NCBI GenBank assembly: GCA_019420425.1
Contig: JAHZHG010000008.1
Location: 4,590-23,815 of the forward strand
Direction: 5' to 3'
DNA from: Clostridiales bacterium
Lineage (GTDB): Bacteria > Bacillota > Clostridia > Lachnospirales > Lachnospiraceae
DNA: 19,226 bases
Of the stretch, positions 1 through 6,489 are shown piece after piece. Position 1 is the stretch's first letter. Every line of letters begins with the position of its first letter. Below the pieces are notes generated by a model. It had not been told where the DNA came from and did not search any database. It saw only the letters and a program-made list of their open reading frames with translations. The translations under genes and the position numbers were made by a program.

Positions 1-607
1 TCGTGTACAGATGAGAACTGAGATTTCCAAGCTGCATCAGAGACTGGGCGCTACCATTATCTATGTAACCCATGACCAGACCGAGGCCATGACCCTGGGT
101 ACCAGAATCGTAGTAATGAAGGACGGCGTGGTTCAGCAGGTAGATACCCCGCAGAACCTGTACAACAGCCCGGGAAATCTGTTCGTAGCAGGATTCATCG
201 GATCCCCGCAGATGAACTTCATCGACGCTGTAGTTGAGAAAAACGGCGAACAGGTAGCATTGAACATCGGCGTTACCAAAGTAGTTCTTCCTCCCGCAAA
301 GGCTAAGAAGCTTGTAGAAGGCGGCTATGTAGGAAAGACCGTAATTATGGGTATCCGTCCGGAGGACGTAAAGGACGACGAAATGAGCCTTTCCGTAGCA
401 ACCAACGCAAAATTCGAGGCTAAGATCGACGTATACGAGCTGCTTGGTGCAGAAGTATTCCTGTATTTCGGGGTAAACGGAAGCAACTTTACCGCAAGAG
501 TAAATCCGCGTACCACCGCAAGAACCGGCGATACCGTACAGTTCGCTCTGGATGTGGAGAAGATTCACGTATTCGACAAAGAGACCGAGAAGACCATCAC
601 CAACTAA
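1..607 (+). CDS. CUT1-type ABC transporter ATPase, MsmK/UgpC-like (3' part only)
   Basis: The window opens inside this gene. The reading frame is open from base 2 and the Walker A, Q-loop and signature parts lie upstream. Visible first is the H-loop context YVTHDQTEAMTLGTRIVVM, then GFIGSPQMN, then a C-terminal TOBE-type regulatory region containing MGIRPEDV, which is typical of MalK/UgpC/MsmK ATPases. It is a close paralogue of the ATPase at 6490-7608. No permease or binding-protein gene follows, because a terminator comes directly after the stop. That is the usual setting of a shared MsmK-type ATPase energising several carbohydrate transporters in Gram-positives (inference). Codon choice (many GTA, ACC, AAG, GGC) is more uniform than in the other ATPase and hints at high expression. 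The family assignment is firm. The substrate cannot be told, and the true start is outside the window. Confidence 0.93.
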   Translation, partial: RVQMRTEISKLHQRLGATIIYVTHDQTEAMTLGTRIVVMKDGVVQQVDTPQNLYNSPGNLFVAGFIGSPQMNFIDAVVEKNGEQVALNIGVTKVVLPPAKAKKLVEGGYVGKTVIMGIRPEDVKDDEMSLSVATNAKFEAKIDVYELLGAEVFLYFGVNGSNFTARVNPRTTARTGDTVQFALDVEKIHVFDKETEKTITN

Positions 608-621
608 GCAAATGCATAATC

Positions 622-653
622 AGGGAGTCGTTGCAAAACGGCTCCCTTTTTTT
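622..653 (+). terminator. Intrinsic terminator after the MsmK-like ATPase gene
   Basis: A 9-bp stem (AGGAGT-type arm at 622-630, CGGCTCCCT at 639-647, one G-T pair) with an 8-nt loop is followed by a run of seven T. It starts 15 bases after the stop codon. The T-run overlaps the first bases of the structured repeat that follows. Confidence 0.9.
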
Positions 654-787
654 GTATCATAGGAAACTGCTCCGCATTTTCCTATGATACAAAAGCCTCC
701 GGCAGGATGCGCAGCTACGCGCGCGGAACCAAAGCTGCGCTGTCAGGATTTTGGAACGCGGGGGTGTGCGAAGCGCACTTTGGTTCG
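651..787 (+). repeat. Structured intergenic repeat, class I copy A
   Basis: This is non-coding DNA made of nested palindromes. Hairpin 1 pairs 651-666 with 678-693 (16 bp) around an 11-nt loop CTGCTCCGCAT. A short GC-rich hairpin lies at about 710-724. A long stem pairs 726-734 with 778-786 and 736-741 with 772-777 (one bulged C at 735). Inside its 3' arm sits a mini-hairpin, GTGTGC-GAA-GCGCAC (764-778), which competes with the long stem for the same bases. A second copy with the same layout lies at 16574-16708. There hairpin 1 carries a T-A to G-C paired change, and the long stem has entirely different but still complementary sequence. Function is unknown; a mobile palindromic repeat is likely. 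Confidence 0.8.
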
Positions 788-800
788 TAAGGAAAACAGG

Positions 801-829
801 TTGACCTGAGAAAAATTATCAGATATAAT
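801..829 (+). promoter_or_regulatory. Sigma-A-type promoter of the cydDC-like operon
   Basis: TTGACC at 801-806 and a perfect TATAAT at 824-829 are separated by exactly 17 bp. Transcription would start near 836. The spacer contains a CTGA-N9-TCAG dyad (806-822), a possible regulator contact, although dyads this short arise by chance. Confidence 0.87.
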
Positions 830-840
830 GAATACGCGTT

Positions 841-867
841 ATGTGCCAAAGGCACATTCTTTTTTAT
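841..867 (+). promoter_or_regulatory. Palindrome with T-run at the extreme 5' end of the cydDC-like transcript
   Basis: ATGTGCC-AAA-GGCACAT (841-857) is a perfect 7-bp inverted repeat with a 3-base loop, followed by a T-rich run (858-867). It lies about 5 bases after the predicted transcription start. It could be an operator overlapping the initial transcribed region, a 5'-protecting stem-loop, or a very early terminator/attenuator. The sequence alone does not decide between these. Confidence 0.55.
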
Positions 868-912
868 TCTATGAGTTAGAAAAAACTAATATAAGTAAGG
901 AGAAACGAATCG

Positions 913-2655
913 ATGATGATCAACAAACGCCTGATCGGTACGGTCAGCGAAAGCAAAACGTACATCGCCGGCAACGTTGCGCTTCAGTGGTGCTCACTGG
1001 CGGCAAACATCACCATGATGTTCGGGATCACCGCTTTTCTGGAAAAGCTGATGGAAAAGACAGCGGACACCCAAAGCTTTCTCACGGTGGCAGCTTTGAT
1101 TCTTCTGGCTGCCCTGGTACGCGCCCTGTGTACAGCAGGCGCCAGCCGGATGAGCTATTTGTCTTCTAAGGCAGTCAAAAAAACCCTGCGGGAGCTGATC
1201 TACGAAAAGCTCCTCCGCCTCGGCGCATCGTATCACGAGCAGGTAAAAACCTCAGAGGTAGTTCAGGTTGCAGTAGAAGGCGTGGATCAGCTGGAGACAT
1301 ATTTTGGAGCATATCTTCCCCAGTTTTTCTACGCCATGCTGGCTCCCCTGACCCTGTTTGCCGTTCTTGCCTTCGTCAGCCTTCCCGCTGCCGTGGTTCT
1401 GCTGGTTTGCGTTCCTCTGATTCCTATTGCCATTGCCGCCGTACAGACCTGGGCCAAAAAGCTGCTCGCAAAATACTGGGGACAGTATACGGCTCTTGGC
1501 GATACCTTTCTGGAAAATCTGCAGGGTCTCACTACACTGAAAATCTATCAGGCAGACGAATTTAAAAACGAAGAAATGAACCGGGAATCCGAAGCATTTC
1601 GGAAAATCACCATGAAGGTACTGACCATGCAGCTGAATTCCATCACCATCATGGATCTGATCGCCTACGGAGGAGCAGCCCTTGGCGTAATTATGGCCGT
1701 ATCCCAGTACAGCGCCGGCAAAGTCTCCCTTTCCGGCGCCCTGCTGATCATCATGCTTTCCGCAGACTTTTTTATTCCCATGCGGCAGCTGGGCAGCTTT
1801 TTCCACATTGCCATGAACGGTATGGCTGCCAGCGACAAAATCTTCCGACTTCTGGATCTTCCCGAAGAAGAGGCCGGAGCCAAAAAGGAACAGTTAACAT
1901 CCGGGGCTATTATCTGTTCGGATATCCGCTTTTCCTATGAAAAAGGCAGAGAGATCCTGCACGGCGTAAGCCTTTCTTTCCCGGTTGGCAGCTTTACTGC
2001 TCTGGTGGGAGAGAGCGGCTGCGGAAAATCCACAATTGCCGCTGTGCTGATGGGACGAAATAAGGGCTATACCGGTTCCGTAACCATTGGCGGTACAGAG
2101 CTGAAAAGCATCCGGGAGGACGCGCTGATGCGGCAGATCACCTACATTGGCCACAACAGCTATCTGTTTAAAGGAACAGTCCGGGACAATCTGCTGATGG
2201 GAAATCCGGACGCCTCAGATAAAGAGCTGTGGGCCGTCCTGGAGAAGACAAAGCTGGCGGAATTTCTGCGCAGTGAGCGCGGCCTGGACACACCTCTGGC
2301 GGAAAAGGGGGCAAACCTTTCCGGAGGGCAGTGCCAGCGCCTCGCCCTTGCCCGTGCCCTTCTCCATGACAGTCCTGTTTACATCTTTGATGAAGCCACC
2401 TCCAATATTGATGTGGAGAGTGAAAATGATATCATGGAGCAGATTCATCACCTGGCAGAACAAAAAACCGTTATCCTGATTTCCCATCGTCTGGCTAATG
2501 TAACGGCAGCAGACAGAATCTATGTGCTGGATCAGGGAAATGTGGTGGAAAACGGCACGCACAGGGAGCTGCTTGACCGGCACGGCCGGTATGAAGCCCT
2601 GTGGAATGCCCAGCAGGAGCTGGAAAATTACGGAAAGGAAGGTGCACTGGCATGA
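913..2655 (+). CDS. cydD: ABC exporter half-transporter, CydD-like (permease-ATPase fusion)
   Basis: The protein has 580 residues, close to the usual CydD length. An N-terminal membrane domain (about 1-310) carries several hydrophobic helices and the stretch FLENLQGLTTLKIYQAD, characteristic of CydD-type subunits. The C-terminal ATPase domain has Walker A GESGCGKST (366-374), signature LSGGQ (469-473), Walker B YIFDE (490-494) and the H-loop in ISHRLAN. CydDC in E. coli is a heterodimeric inner-membrane exporter linked to cysteine/glutathione efflux, haem and cytochrome bd assembly. No cydAB is visible here, so the substrate is open. The start is the first of two consecutive ATGs, with AAGGAG at 897-902. 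Its stop overlaps the next start (ATGA), so the two subunits are made together. A generic lipid or peptide exporter is the alternative. Confidence 0.85.
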   Translation: MMINKRLIGTVSESKTYIAGNVALQWCSLAANITMMFGITAFLEKLMEKTADTQSFLTVAALILLAALVRALCTAGASRMSYLSSKAVKKTLRELIYEKLLRLGASYHEQVKTSEVVQVAVEGVDQLETYFGAYLPQFFYAMLAPLTLFAVLAFVSLPAAVVLLVCVPLIPIAIAAVQTWAKKLLAKYWGQYTALGDTFLENLQGLTTLKIYQADEFKNEEMNRESEAFRKITMKVLTMQLNSITIMDLIAYGGAALGVIMAVSQYSAGKVSLSGALLIIMLSADFFIPMRQLGSFFHIAMNGMAASDKIFRLLDLPEEEAGAKKEQLTSGAIICSDIRFSYEKGREILHGVSLSFPVGSFTALVGESGCGKSTIAAVLMGRNKGYTGSVTIGGTELKSIREDALMRQITYIGHNSYLFKGTVRDNLLMGNPDASDKELWAVLEKTKLAEFLRSERGLDTPLAEKGANLSGGQCQRLALARALLHDSPVYIFDEATSNIDVESENDIMEQIHHLAEQKTVILISHRLANVTAADRIYVLDQGNVVENGTHRELLDRHGRYEALWNAQQELENYGKEGALA

Positions 2656-4310
2656 AAAAACGAAGCAATCTCTCCATAATGCTGCGGCTGGCAGGATTGG
2701 TAAAGCCGCTCACCGGATATATGATTCTGGCCATTCTTATGGGAACAGTGGGCCATCTTTGCGCTGCATTTATCCCGATTTTCGGCGGCTGCGCGGTGCT
2801 GGATCAATTGGGCCTGGATGTTCCCTTCTCCACAAAAATCGTATTTATCTGCGTAATTGTATTCGCGTTGCTGCGTGGAATCCTGCGGTATGCAGAACAG
2901 GCCTGCAACCATTTCATCGCCTTTAAGCTCCTGGCGCTGATCCGGGATAAGGTATTTTTCGCCCTGCGCAGGCTCTGTCCGGCAAAGCTGGAGGGCAGGG
3001 ACAAGGGAAACCTGATTTCCGTGATTACTTCGGATATCGAGCTGCTGGAGGTATTTTATGCCCATACCATTTCTCCGGCTGCAATCGCTGCGATATTTAC
3101 CGTAATCCTCTGTCTGTTCATCGGAAGCTTCCACTGGAGCCTGGGCGTATTGGCCCTTGCGGCATACCTGACGGTAGGAATACTGGTCCCCGTCATTACC
3201 TCCCGGATGAGCGGAAACGATGGAATCCGGTTCCGCAGCGAATCAGGAGAGCTGAGCAGCTTTGTTCTGGACAGCCTCCGCGGACTTTCGGAAACTATCC
3301 AGTACGGCAGAGGAGAAATGCGTCTGGAGGAGATGAACCGCAGAACCGAACAGCTTTCCCGCTGTGAAGAACGTATGAAAAGGACATCAGGCAGAAATTC
3401 GGCGGCGGCCAATACGGTTATCCTTCTGTTTGACCTGGCCATGCTGCTTTTCTCCGCATCCCTTTATCAGAGCGGGAGAGTAGGCTTTGACGGTGTGCTG
3501 ATCCCCACAATCTCCCTAATGAGCTCCTTTGGCCCGGCAATCGCCCTGGCCAGCCTGGGCAGCACATTGCAGAATACCTTTGCCGCCGGAGACCGTGTGC
3601 TGGATATTCTGGATGAAAGCCCTGCCGTGGAAAATATTTCCGGAAAGCCCCGGATTGGCTTTACCGGTGCATCCGCAGAGCAGGTGACCTTTTCCTATGG
3701 AGAGGAAATCATCCTGAAGGATGTAACTGTGGATATTCCTGAGCATTCTGTGGTGGGTATTGTGGGCAGAAGCGGCAGCGGCAAATCTACGCTGCTGAAG
3801 CTGCTGATGCGGTTCTGGAACGTTACGGACGGCAGAGTGAAGCTGTCCGGCACGCCCGTGGACCGGATCAATACCGATAATCTCCGGGACATGGAAAGCT
3901 TTGTCACCCAGGAAACCCATTTGTTTCATGACAGCATAGCCAACAACCTGCGGATTGCAAAGCTGGACGCCACGCAGGAAGAGCTGGAAGCCGCCTGCAA
4001 AAAGGCGGCAGTCCACGACTTTATCCTGAGCCTTCCCAGAGGCTATGACACACCGGTGGGAGAGCTGGGAGATACCCTCTCCGGCGGCGAACGGCAGCGC
4101 CTGGGTATGGCAAGGGCCTTTCTTCACGATGCGCCCTTCATGCTCCTGGACGAACCGACAAGCAACCTGGACAGCCTGAATGAGGCGGTGATCCTGAAAT
4201 CCCTGCGTGAGGAGCGGAACGGGAAAACCGTAGTGCTGGTTTCCCACCGGGAATCCACCATGCGGATTGCAGACCAGGTGTACTCTGTGGAAAACGGGAG
4301 GATGAGCTGA
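2652..4310 (+). CDS. cydC: ABC exporter half-transporter, CydC-like (permease-ATPase fusion)
   Basis: The protein has 552 residues when started at the ATG overlapping the preceding stop (ATGA), with an AAGGAAGG-like site 9 bases upstream. A longer frame from 2601 lacks a ribosome site and would lie inside the upstream gene. The membrane domain occupies about 15-300. The ATPase domain has Walker A GRSGSGKST (372-380), signature LSGGE (476-480), Walker B MLLDE (497-501) and the H-loop in VSHRES. It pairs with the CydD-like partner as the second half of a heterodimer. Both nucleotide sites look catalytically complete, each with Walker B glutamate. The stop overlaps the next start by one base (TGATG), coupling it to the YgbA-family gene. 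Assignment to CydC rests on partner, order and length. The substrate is unknown. Confidence 0.83.
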   Translation: MKKRSNLSIMLRLAGLVKPLTGYMILAILMGTVGHLCAAFIPIFGGCAVLDQLGLDVPFSTKIVFICVIVFALLRGILRYAEQACNHFIAFKLLALIRDKVFFALRRLCPAKLEGRDKGNLISVITSDIELLEVFYAHTISPAAIAAIFTVILCLFIGSFHWSLGVLALAAYLTVGILVPVITSRMSGNDGIRFRSESGELSSFVLDSLRGLSETIQYGRGEMRLEEMNRRTEQLSRCEERMKRTSGRNSAAANTVILLFDLAMLLFSASLYQSGRVGFDGVLIPTISLMSSFGPAIALASLGSTLQNTFAAGDRVLDILDESPAVENISGKPRIGFTGASAEQVTFSYGEEIILKDVTVDIPEHSVVGIVGRSGSGKSTLLKLLMRFWNVTDGRVKLSGTPVDRINTDNLRDMESFVTQETHLFHDSIANNLRIAKLDATQEELEAACKKAAVHDFILSLPRGYDTPVGELGDTLSGGERQRLGMARAFLHDAPFMLLDEPTSNLDSLNEAVILKSLREERNGKTVVLVSHRESTMRIADQVYSVENGRMS

Positions 4311-4651
4311 TGAACAATGTGGAGAAAAAACGTATCCGGGAAAAGGAGCTGGTTTCCCAGATGATCCGGCTCTACTGCCGGAAGCAGCACCATGAGCAAT
4401 CGGGCCTCTGCCCGGATTGCGCCGCCCTGGACGATTATGCCAAGGCGCGCAGCGACAGGTGCCCCTTTATGGAGACAAAAACCTTCTGTTCAAACTGCCG
4501 TGTGCACTGCTACAAGCCGGAAATGCGGGAGAAAATCCGCGAAGTCATGCGATTCTCCGGGCCGAGAATGATATTCCATCATCCGGTCACCGCAGTCCGC
4601 CATGTAATAGAAACCAAAAAAGAAAAGAGAAGATTGGAGAAAGAAGCATGA
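4310..4651 (+). CDS. ygbA: YgbA-family cysteine-rich protein (nitrous oxide-stimulated promoter family)
   Basis: This 113-residue soluble protein has the family layout: an N-terminal EKELVSQMIRLYC helix, then CPDC (34-37), Cys51, FCSNC (59-63) and His66-Cys67, then PREMI-like MRFSGPRMIFHHPVTA. Seven cysteines (23, 34, 37, 51, 60, 63, 67) and nearby histidines make metal or Fe-S binding plausible, though not shown. E. coli ygbA is a nitric-oxide-induced NsrR-regulon gene, and its biochemical role is not settled. Here it sits third in an operon with a CydDC-like exporter, with a 1-base overlap upstream and a 4-base overlap (ATGA) downstream. Co-translation suggests it serves the same stress response as the exporter (inference). 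Confidence 0.88.
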   Translation: MNNVEKKRIREKELVSQMIRLYCRKQHHEQSGLCPDCAALDDYAKARSDRCPFMETKTFCSNCRVHCYKPEMREKIREVMRFSGPRMIFHHPVTAVRHVIETKKEKRRLEKEA

Positions 4652-5025
4652 AAAAAATCCTGTATATAACCGTAGGCTGCATCGCCGTCGCCCTGGGAGC
4701 CGTCGGCGCCGTCCTGCCCCTTTTGCCGTCCTTTCCATTCCTGCTCCTCGCCGCATTCTGCTTCGCCAAAAGTTCCGAACGGCTGCATAAATGGTTCACT
4801 GAGACAAAGCTGTATAAAGAAAATCTGGAAAGCTACGTACAGGGAAAGGGGATGACCAGAAAAACCAAAATCCGTATTATGGTTACCGTTACCCTTTTAA
4901 TGATGATCGGATTTATCATGATGAGTCAGGTTCCGGTGGGGCGGATTATTCTTGGGTGTGTTTGGGTATTCCATATTATTTACTTTGTATTCGGAGTCAG
5001 GACGATGGAGCCGGAGGGTGAATAA
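4648..5025 (+). CDS. YbaN family (DUF454) small inner-membrane protein
   Basis: This 125-residue protein starts at the ATG that overlaps the ygbA stop (ATGA), with GGAG about 10 bases upstream. It has a hydrophobic N-terminal segment (about 4-36) containing the DUF454 core pattern GAVGAVLPLLPSFPFLLLA and FAKSSERLHKWF. A basic cytoplasmic stretch follows, then two more hydrophobic segments near the C-terminus. Three or four transmembrane helices are expected. E. coli YbaN has no established function. Last position in the exporter/YgbA operon, with tight coupling, makes it a likely accessory membrane factor. That link is inference only. The family call is confident because of the conserved LPLLP and FAKSS motifs. 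Confidence 0.87.
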   Translation: MKKILYITVGCIAVALGAVGAVLPLLPSFPFLLLAAFCFAKSSERLHKWFTETKLYKENLESYVQGKGMTRKTKIRIMVTVTLLMMIGFIMMSQVPVGRIILGCVWVFHIIYFVFGVRTMEPEGE

Positions 5026-5141
5026 ACGTAGGAATTTACATAGTGGGCCAGCCGGGGCGTCCGGGAATCCAAAGTGTAGAAAATACTATACCTTTCAGGC
5101 ATCCCAGAACTAAGCTACAGTGAATGCGGCGTATATAGCAC
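5026..5141. other. Short non-coding spacer with imperfect palindromes
   Basis: No open frame with a ribosome site is present. An imperfect hairpin pairs AAAGTGTAG with CTATACCTT, and a 16-base word AATGCGGCGTATATAG (5123-5138) recurs at 16803-16818 with two transitions. This suggests a remnant of another dispersed repeat. Confidence 0.45.
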
Positions 5142-5178
5142 AAAAAACAGCTCCCCACCTCGCGGGAGCTGTTTCTTT
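5142..5178. terminator. Bidirectional intrinsic terminator between the ybaN and cdaR-like genes
   Basis: An 11-bp perfect stem (AAACAGCTCCC 5145-5155, GGGAGCTGTTT 5164-5174) has an 8-nt loop, six A on the left and a T-rich right side. It serves the plus-strand operon and the convergent minus-strand regulator, whose stop codon is at 5177-5179. Confidence 0.9.
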
Positions 5179-6265
5179 AAAACTGATTCTTTTCCATATA
5201 TTTCATATAATTGACCACCATCAGCGCAATCTTAAACGTCAGTGCGTCATCAAACACCCGAATATCCAGCCCTGTGGTTTTCTGCAGCTTTTCCAACCGA
5301 TAAACCAGTGTATTCCGATGGACATACAGCTGTCTGGCCGTCTCTGATACATTCAGGTTATTCTCGAAAAACTTATTAATTGTGGAAAGTGTCTCCTCAT
5401 CAAAGGTATCCGGCATATTATCCTCAAATACCTCATTCATAAACATCTCGCAAAGCGGAATCGGAAGCTGATAAATCAGCCGGCCGATACCCAGCGTATT
5501 GTAGGCGATGATACTCTTTTCTGAATAAAAGATCTTTCCCACATCCAAAGCCATCTTTGCCTCTTTATAGGAGCGGGAAACCTGACGGATTTCATCTACG
5601 ATTGTTCCGTAGGCGATCCGTACCACAGACATGGCCTCGGAATTTAGCATATCCCGCAGCATCCGTGCAACATCCAGCGCCTCTTCGTATTCTTCTTTTT
5701 CCTTCATCTCATGAACCAGAATAATGCTGCGCTCGTCCACTGCCGTAATAAAGTCCCGGGTATTCATAGCAAACAGATTCTTGACAATCTCTATCGCCGC
5801 GCTGTCCTTTTCTGTTTTCGTTTCAATCAGAAAAACAATCCGGCGGGCTTCGATATCAATGTGCAGCTTTTTCGCCCGGTTATAGATATCTACGAGAAGC
5901 ATATTATCCAGAATCAGATTCTGAATAAAATTGTTTTTATCGAACCGTTCCTTATAAGCGACAATCAGGTTTTGAATTTCGCTGACGGCGATTTTACCGA
6001 TCATGTAGACATCATCGTTTATCCCCTTGGCCACCAGGATATATTCCGGAATCTTGTCATCGTATATTTTGAAAAAATGGAATCCCTGGATCACCTGGCT
6101 GTCCGCCGGTGAGTCGGCAAACTGGCGGATCACCTCAGTGGGAAGCTCGTCCTGCATAAATGTAGTGGCGGCCCGGTTCCCCTCCAGATCCATAATGGAA
6201 AAATCCATTCTCGTAATACTGTGCAGTTCATCTATGGTAGATTGTAAAATCTGACTGGAAATCAA
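5177..6265 (-). CDS. PucR/CdaR-type transcriptional regulator
   Basis: The protein has 362 residues. The C-terminus holds the PucR-type helix-turn-helix: NLNVSETARQLYVHRNTLVYR lies at about 303-323, followed by RLEKLQKTTGLDIRVFDDAL. The middle (about 135-270) fits the GGDEF-like domain of CdaR-family regulators. The first 120 residues resemble a small sensor region and carry no transmembrane segment. It is divergent from the ugp operon, so it is the obvious candidate for its local regulator. Family members respond to small metabolites such as sugar diacids, but the ligand here is unknown. The start is TTG at 6265, set by a GGAAGG site at 6280-6275. The nearby ATG triplets are in other frames and hit early stops or a shift. 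The weak start codon suits a low-abundance regulator. Confidence 0.85.
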   Translation of the reverse strand: MISSQILQSTIDELHSITRMDFSIMDLEGNRAATTFMQDELPTEVIRQFADSPADSQVIQGFHFFKIYDDKIPEYILVAKGINDDVYMIGKIAVSEIQNLIVAYKERFDKNNFIQNLILDNMLLVDIYNRAKKLHIDIEARRIVFLIETKTEKDSAAIEIVKNLFAMNTRDFITAVDERSIILVHEMKEKEEYEEALDVARMLRDMLNSEAMSVVRIAYGTIVDEIRQVSRSYKEAKMALDVGKIFYSEKSIIAYNTLGIGRLIYQLPIPLCEMFMNEVFEDNMPDTFDEETLSTINKFFENNLNVSETARQLYVHRNTLVYRLEKLQKTTGLDIRVFDDALTFKIALMVVNYMKYMEKNQF

Positions 6266-6348
6266 AATTATTCACCTTCCGTTTATCATTCATAATAATA
6301 GAATGCCCGCGCAGCGTACACTCTATTGCATCGTTGTATGTTGATCTT

Positions 6349-6377
6349 ATGATAAATTATTTTTTCCAAAAAGGCAA
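6349..6377 (-). promoter_or_regulatory. Probable promoter of the CdaR-like regulator gene
   Basis: Read on the minus strand, TTGCCT (6377-6372) and TATCAT (6354-6349) are 17 bp apart. This gives a leader of about 75-80 bases before the TTG start. Confidence 0.6.
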
Positions 6378-6410
6378 GAACAAACAGAAATACATTTAAA
6401 ACTTACCTGA

Positions 6411-6440
6411 TTTTTACGTTTTCATTAATTTCCCTATAAC
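6411..6440 (+). promoter_or_regulatory. Weak promoter and possible cre-like half-site ahead of ugpC
   Basis: TATAAC at 6435-6440 is a fair -10, but the hexamer 17 bp upstream (TTTTAC) is a poor -35, which suggests dependence on an activator. TTTTTACGTTTTCA (6411-6424) fits only the right half of the CcpA cre consensus. Both calls are tentative. Confidence 0.35.
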
Positions 6441-6489
6441 CGGGCGCCTTACAATCGGTTCAGGTCAAAAAGAAAGGGAGGAAGATACA

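Noticed and set aside
841..867. Riboswitch or T-box in the cydDC-like leader
   Set aside because: The leader is only about 75 bases and contains one small palindrome; no known aptamer core is recognisable.
828..1169. Plus-strand frame of 113 codons ahead of and overlapping cydD-like gene
   Set aside because: It starts at the -10/transcription start, has no ribosome site and overlaps a clear ABC transporter gene in another frame; the composition is not protein-like.
2601..2651. Upstream start for the cydC-like gene
   Set aside because: It lies inside the cydD-like coding sequence without a ribosome site; ATG 2652 has one and gives the common ATGA overlap.
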